This document shows, piece after piece, positions 1-12,366 of a DNA stretch of 64,000 nt (the first letter of the stretch is position 1; the number at the start of each line of letters is the position of its first letter). Made by a program: the position numbers and the translations under genes. This DNA is from Monomorium pharaonis (Eukaryota > Arthropoda > Insecta > Hymenoptera > Formicidae). A model generated the notes under the pieces. That model was not told the origin of the DNA and did not search any database. It was given only the letters and a program-made list of their open reading frames with translations. The stretch spans positions 25,036,046 through 25,100,045 of the forward strand of contig NC_050469.1 of assembly GCF_013373865.1 (NCBI RefSeq). The letters run 5' to 3'.

Positions 1-58
1 CCAGTGGGAGACGAAGTGAAAGCAGCAACGGGGAAATCGCAGCCATCGATTGACACCG
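1..58 (+). CDS. Candidate partial exon ending at a consensus donor
   Basis: The window opens with an open frame (PVGDEVKAATGKSQPSIDT, frame 1) that ends at ACCG/GTAAGTATT, a near-perfect donor at 59. The other two frames contain stops. Only 58 bp are visible, so the gene cannot be named. It could equally be an untranslated leader exon. The end phase (one base over) matches the candidate exon at 509-592. Confidence 0.3.
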
Positions 59-508
59 GTAAGTATTCGTTTCGGCTTGCCTACGGGTGACGAACTTGGA
101 CACAATGGCCGACGGTTATAATTATCGACGCTACGGCATTGGTAACAACGTTCACGTCGGTGCGCATAACCTAACAAATCTAGAGACGCGACACCGCGGC
201 ACCGGTGCGATCTCGTTCGAGTGCTCTGTTTCTCCAACCACTAAGGTCGATCTAATGCGATCGAACATGGCTTTATTGTGATCACGATCGTTTTCCGTGA
301 GATTTTTCGCCTTCCGAGGTAAACGCAATGTCTAAAAGAGACGTTTTTTATACGACGTGCTGTCTGAGAATCAAGTCGGATTCTCGCTCGTGATTAGACG
401 CACTTTCTGAGATTCGCAATCGCCGTCCGTCGGATACTTGTCCAAGTGACGGTTATATTCGTGTAATTGCGCGTTTTGTAATTTCGCGAGTGTGATGCCG
501 TGTGCAAG

Positions 509-592
509 ATGTGATTCACGAGCACGTCGAGGAGGAGGAAGAGGAGGACGAGGATCAAGGGACCGCCGCCAGTACGGACGAGGAGAAAAACG
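509..592 (+). CDS. Candidate acidic internal exon
   Basis: A possible acceptor (GTGCAAG) ends at 508 and a good donor (AACG/GTGAGT) starts at 593. Joined in phase to the exon at 1-58 it reads on as DVIHEHVEEEEEEDEDQG and then TAASTDEEKN, an acidic, coding-like stretch. The acceptor lacks a good pyrimidine tract. An alternative is a first exon starting upstream, with ATG 495 in another frame giving an Arg/Gly-rich peptide. Unidentified gene that would continue to the right beyond an intron starting at 593; no further exon was recognised. Confidence 0.3.
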
Positions 593-883
593 GTGAGTGT
601 CAAGACATGTTCTATTCGGAATTATCTGCGCCTAGATAATGAAAGTTTCTTGCGTGGTAAACCGAAATGTCGTATACGTGTAAATGAATAAGTGTGTCAA
701 GTATTCGAGGAACGTAGTTTTCCATCGACCAAACATTAACAGAAGTTCGTGCGAACGTAAATCTAGAAACACTAGTTTTTGAGATAGGAGGAATTTTATT
801 ATAACAGTGGAAAAAAATATATACTCTGAAATTGAAGTAGTTGACAAAAAAATGTTTCAGACAAAATTTTACAATCAATATAT

Positions 884-906
884 ATGTGTGTGTGTGTGTG
901 TGTGTG
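884..906 (+). repeat. (TG)n microsatellite
   Basis: About 11 uninterrupted TG units inside AT-rich DNA. Confidence 0.95.
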
Positions 907-3900
907 AAGGATAAATGTAATCAGTTTTTGAAAAGATTTTTTTAATATTACATGATGGTTTTATTTAAAAAATGGAAATTATTTTATTTTTTCGTAGCAT
1001 CTACATATTTTATAATGTATTTTATATTATGTTACTTTAGATTTTTTACACAATATAATTGGTCTATTTTTTTACATATAAAAGTACTAGTATAAAAGTA
1101 GAGCTATCAAAAAAAGCAATAGTTTACGAGATATTTCATTTTGGCATATTTCGACATAAAATCAATTGCTCGTTTCCAAGATATTCCACTCTATTTTGCA
1201 ATAAAATCCCTCCTATCTCTATTTCTCTAGACCCATGTTTATATATTTTTTTTTAATTCAGTCGATGGGAATACGTTTCTGGAATAATTATATACACTTA
1301 TTCGTTTACATCTTGTATATGCATAGTGATTCTCTCCTACAATTTTCTTATATGAATTTATCTAAATTATTTTTCTATGAGCACAATTATTATTATGATG
1401 TATTATGATGTATTATTATAATTTTGCTGATAATTGCTTAAAGCATCAGCTCTGAATGTATATATTATCGTTCGTACAATGACGCTTTTGTTGCAAATTA
1501 TATATATAATTATATATTCCTAAATAGATAGCTAAACGGATAAATATACATACGCGTATATTTTTCCTCATTTTCCGAAAACAAAAAAATTTTAAGCGAA
1601 GGTCTCTAATCCATGTGTAAAGAAATTCCGCGAACGAGCGGTTGGAAATCTCTGATCCGGAGCTTTTTATACTTTGTCGCGTTGACAGTTGCATTGTTGT
1701 GCCGACGTTCACTCGTACACACGGGAATTGATTTATCCGTTTGGGTTACCGTAACATATTCAAGTGCTCGCGTAATCGCGTTTATTTGCACGACACGGCT
1801 AAACACAAAACCGCTAAACGCCATGCGTGATGTATTGATTCGAATTAATCTTTTTAGTGACACAATGCGCGTATACGCGCGTGCACCAACGTAATGGCAA
1901 TGTATCTTCAACGCAATCTCGTGTTAAATTGAACAACCTATTTTACCTTAATTTTCAAGTTCTCTTTATTCTTCTGTACGGGAAAACTTTAGTTTTCAGA
2001 AGAGCTTATTTTATCGCAAATTTTCAATATGCAGTATAAAAGTGCAATCGTTAATGCGACGCGTTATTTCTCCTCTCTTTTCACTTTTTGTTGCTTTCGT
2101 TTTTAATTAATTCTTTGAATTCTTCGCCAGCCTTAGGTAATCTTTTTAACGGCATGATCGAAGCGCGACGCGTTTATAAGAATACGGATCGTTAAGAAAT
2201 AATTAAAAACTTAATTGAAAAGTTTAACGAATCTTATGCTTAAATATTTTTCCATCAGTGTATTCTTTTCTTATATTTAATATTTAATATTATAATTCGG
2301 ATAAATTTGTGTGATCTCCAACGCGTGCATTTACTCAAATTTTCTCGACATTTTAATTCCACATTTGCCTTTTTTATATGACTATTTCTGCCTTAAATCT
2401 TATACATATGCGGTGTTTTAAACAAAATTGTACGCTACATCTTTTATTTATTCTATTATATATCACTTTCACTTTCGGCTTAATTTATCATACATCTCAT
2501 TTACGTTTCATTTAATAATGCCTGTCGAATATTGAATTTTTATATTCGTGCACCTGTTTGTCGGAAGTTAAACATTTACTAACATATTTCCTTCATACGC
2601 GTACATACGTGCTCTCTTTTGTTGCACACGCCGCCAGTCAACATCCGTCAGAGATGATGTTGACAAGCGTCAGGTCTGAATTTAGCTTAACGCTACACTT
2701 CCTGGGTTTTGCCTTCTGACTCCTTGCCTGTCAAAATACACACTTCTGCGTGAGACTCTGTGAGATTCTGGGTGTGAAGACAGAACGTTACACGTTCGCT
2801 TTGTCCTTTCGGCGATTACGATCGCAAACCGCAGTAGCACCGTCTCGCCTTTTAGGTTTTACGACTGGCACATTCGTTGTCTACCGGAAGTTTGTATTTT
2901 GACGGTTTACGACCACGTCCGCACGAAGTAAGTGTATATAAACGAAGCCTCACGTAGCCGATCGCTCCATTGTTAGTTCCTTTCTCGTCGTAATGCGACG
3001 GTCTATATTCTCTTGTGTTTTTTACGTCTGAAAATAAACGCATGGAGACTAGCAATTACTACTAGCTTTATAGAGTTCTAATTAACATCAAATAATTGCA
3101 TTTGGAACATCTGTTGCCAACTTTATAAGGGGAGGGGGGGAGTTGTCAAATGCGTAACACAATTAAGTTATTTTTATTATATTTCGTACTTGGTGCTCAT
3201 TTGTATGCAAATATTGGTGGAATTTGTAGATTGATGCTATCATTAGATGTCATAATGTTTAATCTTTTACTAGTAGCAAATTAATTTGTTGTAAATGTTT
3301 ATGCAACATGCTACAAATGATACATACAATTAAAACAATTGGTTGCCTAAATTGTACCTGTCCTGTGTTTACTAATGCTTTGAAAACATAGAATTTATGA
3401 ATTAAATTAACTAAAAATATACGAAATAAATATTCAATATCAAATTTATTAATAAACTATCGAAAAAACATCAAAAATATTTAAATAATGACAGTAATGA
3501 GAAGATAAGAATGTTGAAATAAAAACTGGTTTGCATTTATTTTTGCAATTGACATATTTTTTATACATATTAATTATTAATTTTAGTATTATTACTCATA
3601 TTAAAATTATTTGTTGTAAAATTTGTGGTACAATTTAAGAAATTTGATAGATTTTACAAAAATATTGATTTAATTCTTATAATAATTTTAAATATTTATA
3701 TACTATAAATATAAAATATTCTATCTTCATTTAGTTTAGGAAATTTAGTATAAAATTGCATGATTACATTATTAATAATTGCGTAAATTGATAAAAAATG
3801 AATGTCAATTAAAACGCAAAAGCAGTCGTTAAACATTTTTTATTCTATTTATGTATTCATGCGTACTTATATAAGTATAAGATGAAAAATTCCACTTATT

Positions 3901-4769
3901 TAAACTTTAATGCTCAATTCTCTAATAGATATTCAAAATTCTAGCTATTGTAATACTTCAAACTTTATTTTAACATATAAAAAAGAAAAGATAGAAAAAA
4001 TTTTTCAAAATATATATATGCAACTTAATTTGAATAATGACTTAAACATTAATAATCATTTAATTAATCTTCTCAATTATTCTTTTTAATTATTGATTGA
4101 AATGTCATAACTGTCGAACTGTCATATTAATAATGTTAATTATGAGCTGACATTTACTGTAACAGCACGAAATTAGCCAAACGAGAGAAACCAATTAGCA
4201 TCGGGAAAGAAGCTTTATCATATTCCTTTTTTAAGAGGATTAAATATTGCTTATATTAAGTGAAAATATAAAATATTAACCAGATATGATTTAGAGAGGT
4301 ACGCATTTAGCAACTCTTTTGTTATCTGTCGATATAAAGAGACATTTATTGATCGAAATCAAATATGTGTATCATTTTAGAATGGATATAAGATTTAAAA
4401 AAATATATCACATGTAGTTTTTGCGAATGTAACTTGCGCGACACCGTTGCGATACCGTTTGTATCGTTGAACGAGAAACGCGGAGGAAGGAAAGATTAAT
4501 CTAATAAAAGATTTACTGGTAGCGTTTCACTGCTGCTCGCAGCAAATTCGTAGCGTTATAATAGTGATACCGACATTCGGGAAAACACGAGCGTCGATCT
4601 TGCTACGTACGCGTTGTCTTCCCCCGAGAAATTTCGCGATCTACGTGGTGGCACGAGTCGTTGCTCACCAGAAACGGCGGCGGAATAGAAAGACGAATGG
4701 CCGTGTACGCGTTGCCATTATCGTCCGGGCCGTCTGCGTAAGGTCCGGGATTTTTTTTTAAATTTCCCA

Positions 4770-4794
4770 GGGGACCAGGGAGGGGGGGGGGGGG
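4770..4794 (+). repeat. G-rich run with quadruplex potential
   Basis: GGGG, GGG and a 13-base G run separated by one to four bases satisfy a four-tract G-quadruplex pattern. The run ends in TGCGG. Confidence 0.85.
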
Positions 4795-5772
4795 TGCGGA
4801 TGGAATCACGATACATCGGTCGTCATAAAAACGTTCTTCCTTCCGGTATTGCTCCCCGATTGAAGTATTGCTCTGGCTATTGGATATAACGCCGCGCTTG
4901 CGTGTCCGCTGCTAGCATCCGGATATCGCTGACTTTCAACTGCGAGGAAAACGTAAAACGAGCTCTAATGCGCGGCAGTAAAGTACGACCGGCCTGTTTT
5001 ACGTTGGTCTTACTTATACAGGTAAAGTAAGCCTGTTGTAAAAGCGCGTCGAGATCTTCCTCTCGCCCGTCAGAAATGTGTGGCACCCACTGTCGCTTTC
5101 ACGTAAACACGCGCTTAGATTTACTTGGCGTGAAACAGCCAAGAGACGAGAAAGAGCGAAATACAGTTCTCGACATTTTATGGAGTGCTCGAGGTGGTAA
5201 CCTCCCGCGAAGTTGGCACTTTATTTTCATAAAATATGGGACGTCAAATCTATTTCGACAGTTTTTTCGGTAGTTCCCGGCGACTCTTTCCTCGACTCAA
5301 ATTGATTTAACAATAGTCCCGACGTCTATTTTGAACTCCATCTTTGTGGAATTTTCAATCTCGTCGCTATCAGTTTGTCACCATATTACGCATGTGGAGA
5401 AGGTTTTTTTTCCATTACAGAAATCAAACGTTAAATAAGATGATATGTTAGAAAGTTTCAACTACAAATCCTATTACGTTGTTTTAAGCCGTCGCTTAAG
5501 CATCGATCAAATAGAAACGAGCGAGAAAGATTATATCTGTCACCTGACAGATTCAAATCGGCAATCAATTGCGCGCAAGCAGAACGTTACTGAAACTGGC
5601 TTATTATTGTCACTGGACATTGGACATTCAATTACATTGCAAAATTGATAATAATCCATCTAACATTCATGATATTATATGTAAATTTAAGTGTGCTCCA
5701 TTATTAAGGCGTTTAACGTGCTCGGAATTGGGTAATCGGATTAACGAAGATTAAAGCGGTCATTAAACGAGC

Positions 5773-5840
5773 GTGAGAGAAGGAAGGAGAAAGAGAGAGA
5801 ATGGGAGAGAGAAAGAGAGAGAGAGAGACAGAGAAAGAAA
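5773..5840 (+). repeat. GA-rich imperfect microsatellite
   Basis: Purine-only tract of GAGA units interrupted by AGGA, ATGG and ACA. Confidence 0.9.
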
Positions 5841-8399
5841 TCACTTATAATACTTATTGCATATTAATCACAGCATATCATTCATATAACACATGGTGCA
5901 AGATTCTTTGAATTGCCGTTACAAATATTTTATCCGCGTTGAAACATTTCTTTAAATTAAATAATCTAAGAAACCAATTACGAGGAATATCCGAAAATAT
6001 CCGAATGTATCTTGGAAATTTAATTTCGCTTTATTACGCTATTTTGCCCCATTTTTCCGCGCCATTTGCGCAGATACCTGATTCAGCTTCGTTTCTATTC
6101 GCAACGGTACTCTTCGCGTATTGCAAGCCACGGGACATCCAGGTACGCTCGAAGAATTGATAAGAACCGCGGTGGACAAACACACCGTGAACGTCGACGG
6201 TAACGCAAACAACGGGACAATTTTTTTCGAGCTCTCCAGGTCCGACCGTAATTCGTTTGCGCTTAATTCCTCATTGAGCAGAACGAACGTATTGTCTCGT
6301 CGCACCCTCGCAGGCAGTGTGGGGACACTCCATGTTTCGCGCATTCTCTTAGTCCTGCTGCAGAACGGTGTTTAGAACGGCACCGTACATTTTACGGCTG
6401 GCTGGCGGGTAATGTAGTAATTAACATTTCTTTCATGTACTCTTTCGTTTTCGCCGCCACTCTAACCAGCTGTGTGCTCCAAGCGTGTGTAACGCGCGTA
6501 CGACTGATCGCCCGTAAACATGAGGTACGCGAGTATGTGGCTGAAAACACGTACATGGAAGGACGCGTACTCATACGCGTGCATCATTGCGGTTCAGTTT
6601 TCGTCCCTCTCGACCGATGGAGACCCCCCATCGGACAATGTACCTCCGCCTCTTCCGCAACGTTTAAAAAAATAATTACCTACTGCCTACTCTGAAAGTC
6701 GGTCCGTTTCCACGCAGGGGGTTTCTCACCGTGTAATTTTTTCGTATCTAATAATGCAGGGCATTCACAAAACGGCCTTGTCGCCTAACTCTCAACTTCC
6801 CGGCTCTTCCAAAGCTCTCAAATTATATTACTTATTTCAATCGCTTTAAATATTGAGCACGACATATATCCAGTCTATTCAGACTTATAATTTATTAGGA
6901 AAACAGCACAAAGGTTACGAAAAATCTTGAGCTCTTAAGAAGCTTGTTATTTTATAATTTTAAGCTTATGCCTACTATTTGCTCTTTGTACTCGCAATTC
7001 ATAAATTATATACACTTAATCAGATCTTATAAAAAATGTATTTTACTTATATAGGCAATATACCAAAAAGAGACTGGGAGTCATTAATCGCATCGCTTTT
7101 TAAAATCGCGGATTTTAATTTCTGCATAGCGTTTGTGCATTCGGCCGCTTTGATAAACAATTTTAAAATCCATTCGGCGCGTCGTAAAATCGATTGCCGG
7201 CGAACCGGGAATCGCGCACATATACCTCGATGCACGGGATATTAAAAAATCGTTTACGCTACGCAGAGTTTATTTCAATATCAACGAATCGACGGCGGCT
7301 CTCCGTCGCTCGATATGAGACATAACGACATGGCACGATTACAATTCGCTTCACATTACTTCAAAATACACATTACGCTTCGCTTATTGCGTCAAATATT
7401 AATTTTGTTTGGACAGTTTTAGTCCGTGACGTGATGCACTGTAACGAAATTTTATTGCACACATTTTGCGCCCCCGTTCGCATAACGTAAAATTTATATT
7501 TCTCTCTTGCCTTGTTGTGATAGCGACGATAATGCGTTCACTCAGTGATTAAGCCATTCGTCACGAAATTACAATATCGAAATATATGATATTATCGACG
7601 TGCTACTGTGGTACTGTACCGTACTTGATATTTTTAGTTATGTACTTTCAAAAACTGTTGGAAAGGGAAAAGTAATTAAGTGTATATTAAAACGATTCAC
7701 CCGTCATATTTTATGTTTTTTAAACACCGAAAACATTACCGAAATGGCTGTAAAATTCTCGTTATTAAACATTAACTGCATTTCCGAGAGGAAAATTTCA
7801 AAATGCACACACAGACCGAAATTCTTATTAAAGCACACAACTTATTTGATGAAAGAAAATGGGTTTTAATGTACAATTGTTAAACGCAGATTCTTTATCC
7901 GAGCTATTCATTACTCATCATATGTGCAATTTTACTTTTTTCATTACAAGTCATTATGTGTGTGAAGTTAGCATCTTAAAGCAAATTAGCATCTCATAAA
8001 AATATTGCAGAATTACTTGCATCCAGCATAGTTCTACAGTTTTTGATAGGTTTCAACAATAGTTCCGTTGAATTACCTATTTTAATTAAATATTTATAAA
8101 TGAGATGCTAACTTCCAAAATTACATAATAGTATCTCACCGTATTTTGAATATACGACCACACAGAAGACTAAATCTATAGAGTTCTATCGTTTAGAGAC
8201 GCCCTATCAATAGTTCTGATGATTAAATTAATAAAAAAAACATTTTTTGTTACAAAACGTATATATGCGTATACGTCTGCGCACGTGGATTTGGTGTAAC
8301 TGGCAACTCAGATAGACAAAATTAATTAATTTAAAAAATTTAGAAAGTATTTTTCAACAACTATCTTGATGGAAAACTTGTATTTATAGGTCTAGACAT

Positions 8400-8885
8400 G
8401 AGATGCTGGTCGAATATCGACAGTTCTATTTCTTTTAACTCAGTTCCCATATAGATACAGACACCTACGATAATTTTCTAAAGAGTTCCGGTAATATAAA
8501 TAATTAAAACATTTTTTAAACAATTATTTTGCCCGAAAAATTTGAATTTTCAGGGCTAGACGTGAGATGCTGGTCGAATATTGACAGTTCTATTTCTTTT
8601 AACGCAGTTCTCATATAGTTCCGGACGCGTACAATAATTTTCTAAAAAGTTCCGGTGATATAATTAATTAAAACATTTTTTAAACAATTATTTTGCCCGA
8701 AAAACCTGAATTTTGAGGGCTAGACGTGAGATGCTGGTCGAATATCGACAGTTCTATTTCTTTTAACGCAGTTCTCATATAGTTCCGGACGCGTACAATA
8801 ATTTTCTAAAGAGTTCCGGTAATATAATTAATTAAAACATTTTTTAAATAATTATTTTGTCTGAAAAATTCAAATTTTTCGGGTG
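8400..8885 (+). repeat. 164-bp tandem unit, three copies, in the left foldback arm
   Basis: The landmark GAGATGCTGGTCG recurs at 8400, 8564 and 8728, giving an exact 164-bp spacing. The third copy runs into the minisatellite. Each unit carries AGTTCY hexamers and a segment TTAAAACATTTTTTAAA. The right arm has a single unit (between landmark copies ending at 9277 and 9441, again 164 bp), so the expansion happened after, or independently of, formation of the inverted arms. Confidence 0.9.
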
Positions 8886-9268
8886 AGACCGGGAGAGATC
8901 GGGAGAAACCGGGAGAGACGGGGAGAGATGGGGAGAGACCGAGAGAGACGGGGAGAGACGGGGAGAGACCGAGAGAGACAGGTAAAGACGGGGAGAGACC
9001 GGGAGAGACCGGAAGAGACGGGGAGAGACGGGGAGAGACGAGGAGAGACCGGGAGAGATGAGGAGAGACCGGGAGAGACGGGAAGAGACCGGGAGAGACC
9101 GGGAGAGATGGGGAGAGACGGAAAGAGACCGGGAGAGACGGGGAGAGACCGGGAGAGACGGGTAAAGACGGGGAGAGACCGGGAGAGACGGGGAGAGACC
9201 GGGAGAGACGGGGAGAGACCGGGAGAGACGGGGAGAGACCGGGAGAGACGGGAAGAGACCAGGTGAGA
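8881..9268 (+). repeat. 10-bp minisatellite (GGGAGAGACC/G), about 39 units
   Basis: A regular array of ten-base units alternating mainly between GGGAGAGACC and GGGAGAGACG, with variants (AAGAGACC, GGTAAAGACG, GGAGAGATG). It fills the loop between the two arms of the foldback element. The plus strand is strongly purine-rich. Because 10 is not a multiple of 3 and the units lack stop triplets, long reading frames exist on both strands, but these have no coding meaning. Confidence 0.97.
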
Positions 9269-9882
9269 CAGCATCTCACGTCTAGCCCTCAAAATTAAAA
9301 TTTTTCGGGCAAAATAATTGTTTAAAAAATGTTTTAATTATTTATATCACCGGAACTTTTTAGAAAATTATTGTACGCGTCCGGAACTATATGAGAACTG
9401 CGTTAAAATAAATAGAACTGTCGATATTCGACCAGCATCTCATGTTTAGATCTATAAATACAAGTTTTCCATCAAGATAATTGTTGAAAAATACTTTCTA
9501 AATTTTTTAAATTAATTAATTTTGTCTATCTGAGATGCCAGTTACACCAAATCCACGTGCGCAGACGTATACGCATATATACGTATGTTTTGTAACAAAA
9601 AATTTTTTTAAATTAATTTAATCATCAGAACTATTGATAGGACGTCTCTAAACGATAGAACTTTATAGATTTAGTCTTCTGTTGTCGTATATTCGAAATA
9701 CGGTGAGATGCTATTATGTGATTTTGGAAGTTAGCATCTCATTTATAAAAATTTAATTAAAATACGTAATTCAACGAAACTATTGTTGAAACCTATCAAG
9801 AACTGTAGTACTATGCTGTTGCAAGTAATTCTGCAGTATTTTTATAAGATGCTAAACTTTGAGACGCTAATTTCACATACGT
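9269..9882 (-). repeat. Right inverted arm of the foldback element
   Basis: About 610 bp, the reverse complement of the left arm minus its two extra 164-bp units. It keeps a GAGATGC motif at about 9530-9537 (minus strand) where the left arm has a one-base change. Almost identical copies of the TATACGCATATATACGT-containing segment lie in both arms (about 8256-8280 and 9566-9590). Confidence 0.85.
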
Positions 9883-12167
9883 CAAGTGATTCAATAATCT
9901 ATTTACAAGAAATTTATATTTAATCTTATAGAGTTCTGACCACAATTATAAGTTTCAAGAATTAAACAGAGAGTAAAACTTTATTTCTTAAGTTATTTTA
10001 CATATGATTTTTTTACTCTACTCACTTTTTTTGCACCAAAATGAAAATGTTAACAGTAACAAGTAATTGTTTTTTTTTTTTTAATTTAGATGGAAAGAAA
10101 ATCGATTTTAATTTTTTTCAAACTGCATTAACTTCTTTCATGATAAAATGCTATTTTTGAGAATTTGAGTGGACAATTAATGAGCGTTATATGAACTAAA
10201 TGTAGTATATTGGACATAACTTTTCTACATTATCTTACTGAAAGAAAGGAAAAAATAAGCAATTTTTGATATACGAAATTATAATGATACATTATTGAGA
10301 TATGAAACAAAAAAATTCGATACCTTTTCGATATTAAATATGGTAATAAACTGTCTAGATTAAATCGATAGTAATTTACGAATTCAACGATATATGTGTT
10401 CGCGGTTGTATATTGGCGACTGCCTTCGCTTCCAATATACTTGGCCATTCTCCGCATCACATTGTTTTTTCCTCTCTTTGTATTGGCATATTTTTATTGC
10501 TCCCGCCATCCATGGGCATCGGGAATTGAGACGCGATAGAAACGAAAGCACTTTGCATTCGTTGGCGTTGCCGCGCTTCGTGCACATAAAAAGCGTGTTC
10601 GATCGCCAATCGTGTCTCTGGTCTGGAAAGGAGAAGTCTCGTAAAGGCACGGCAATAAAAAAAAAAGAGAATCGTTCGTTCGCGTCCCGGAGGTGAGGCT
10701 GGCAACTGGCTGCTGATGAAAAAGAGGGTCCCCCTGCGTTTGCATTTTCTTTCGAGCCGCGCAACCTATATCTTCGAACTCGTTTTTTCTCTCCCAATAA
10801 CGAAAAGCCATCTCGCTTTCATATACGTAAGTGGTCTCTTCAAGACGATGACCGTTTTCCCTCGCGGTTTATTTCCGCGTGCTGTATTAAATGTACGAAG
10901 CGGCGTATTCCGGCAGATCTTGTCGCGAGTTCTCGTAACGATTATGGCTCGCCCTCCGACCGTGTACCGACCCGTGCTTTACTTACGGCACGAATTTGCT
11001 CCGCGCATTCGCTGCGTGCGCGGCATGCACGTACGTTACGTTACCGTATGTATTGGCCGGCTGGATGCCCACGTATACGAGCGGTCCGCCGCGCGCCACC
11101 GTGCGCGAAAAGGTATCGTGTATTCTACACGCGCGACGCAATGCACTTTCGCGATGCGGCTGGCCGTTTGCCGCGTGGCGATGCACTCGACAAACAGCGG
11201 CATCCGAGGCTTTCATGTCCGCCTCCTAGGAACGTGCGGTCGCAAAGAAACGCGAGTGTCGCGTCGTATACACCGTCGTCACGTAACGATCTAACTATTA
11301 GAACGATCTAAGTACTTCCTTAGAAACAGTGGAAATTTTGCACGAGTATGGAATTCTCCTTCCTTTATCTATCGAAATCGCGAAATAAATTAAACATTTT
11401 AATATTTTTCAATTCTCAGATGAGGAAATCTTCCCCGAAAAGATTTTTTTTTACACCCAATCGTAAGAACTCTTTTTAGAAGTATTATCAAGAATTCTCT
11501 TTCTTTTTATAGACGAATTAGAAAGGGAGAACTTTTGCAAGTATAATATTACTAAATTATATTGGAATTCCGAAAATGGAATGCTAATATTACTGAGGTC
11601 GTTAATTCGGATAATCTATTTGCTACATCGCAATGGCGGCGGCGGCGGCAACCCTGGCAATTAGAAGTATCTCCCGATTCGCGACATTCTGATAGCTATG
11701 CACGAAATATCTTCCGTCGAATAACTTCGAACAACGTTGCCTCCCTTCTGCCCACGTCCTTCCCTTGACACTTCATTACCCTGAAATAATTAATTTCTAT
11801 CTGGGAGTACACGAGATACCGGCCGTTAAAGTCCGTGACATTCGTAATACGCTCAGTTAATGATATCCATATCGCGCGACTAGATCTGCCGCGCATATTA
11901 TAAGCTGACACGAGATGTACAGGTCCTTCCTAAATATTTAATTTATCAGCTTCACTCCCGTCGCGACTACTGTTCAATGCCATTAAAAATAGATTGACAT
12001 TATTCGATATTATCGTTTCGATATTATCGTGCGTTTGGTGAATCTTGAAAAGAAAACGACAGAGCAAAAGGAAAAGATAAGAAGAATCAGGGAATAGAAA
12101 AAAAGTAAATTTATTATTCTGGATAAGTTTTCGTAAAGGTATCGTAATACGTAAAATTCAATATATA

Positions 12168-12366
12168 CACTGAAAGGAAAAATAATCAATAAGATATGTT
12201 GTTGCGGGCTGCCAACTACAGATATACTCAATACAATAATATATGCTATTGCAGTATCAACATTGTACTTGCATTAATAGCAAATATTATTGTATTGAGT
12301 ATTTCATGTAGTTAGCAGCCCGCAATATTACATATGTTATTGGCTATATTACTTTTTTTTTCTGTG
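12168..12366. mobile_element. Short palindromic MITE with CACTGA/CACAGA ends
   Basis: About 199 bp, almost entirely palindromic. The inner arms GCGGGCTGCCAACTACA and its inverted copy flank ACTCAATACAATAATAT and its inverted copy around a small centre near 12260. The ends read CACTGAAAGGAAAAA and, from the other side, CACAGAAAAAAAAAG, next to TA on both sides. No coding capacity. The termini resemble those of the element at 23957-24318. Confidence 0.75.

Larger units (their letters stand above)
593..7946. other. Gene-free stretch, mostly AT-rich
   Basis: No supported gene. AT-rich low-complexity DNA dominates at 840-1600 and 3060-4440. A moderately GC-rich part at 4440-5280 carries a G-rich run. 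5760-5840 is GA-rich. 6100-6720 is GC-richer with only short frames. If the exon at 509-592 is real, this is probably the start of its downstream intron. Confidence 0.5.
7956..9882. mobile_element. Foldback-type element with long inverted arms and a minisatellite core
   Basis: Left arm about 7956-8880 and right arm about 9269-9882 are inverted copies. In a 147-bp stretch compared by eye they differ at about 5 positions. The left arm is about 310 bp longer because a 164-bp unit is repeated there. The outer ends read GTGTGTGAAGTTAGC on the left and, on the opposite strand, GTATGTGAAATTAGC on the right. Flanks CAAGTCATT (7947-7955) and CAAGTGATT (9883-9891) look like a 9-bp target duplication with one change. 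No coding sequence is present, so movement would need a transposase from elsewhere. Foldback elements of flies share this plan (long arms with internal tandem repeats, 9-bp duplication), but the family here is not identified. Confidence 0.85.

Noticed and set aside
8881..9268. CRISPR-like regular array
   Set aside because: Units are contiguous 10-mers with no unique spacers, in an insect genome.
8806..9292. Long frames on both strands across the minisatellite (Pro-Gly-Glu-Thr and Leu-Ser-Pro repeats)
   Set aside because: They exist in several frames at once because the 10-bp unit lacks stop triplets. There is no coding asymmetry.
10716..11294. 192-codon plus-strand frame
   Set aside because: Composition matches CpG-rich non-coding DNA, overlapping frames exist on both strands, and no motif is recognisable.
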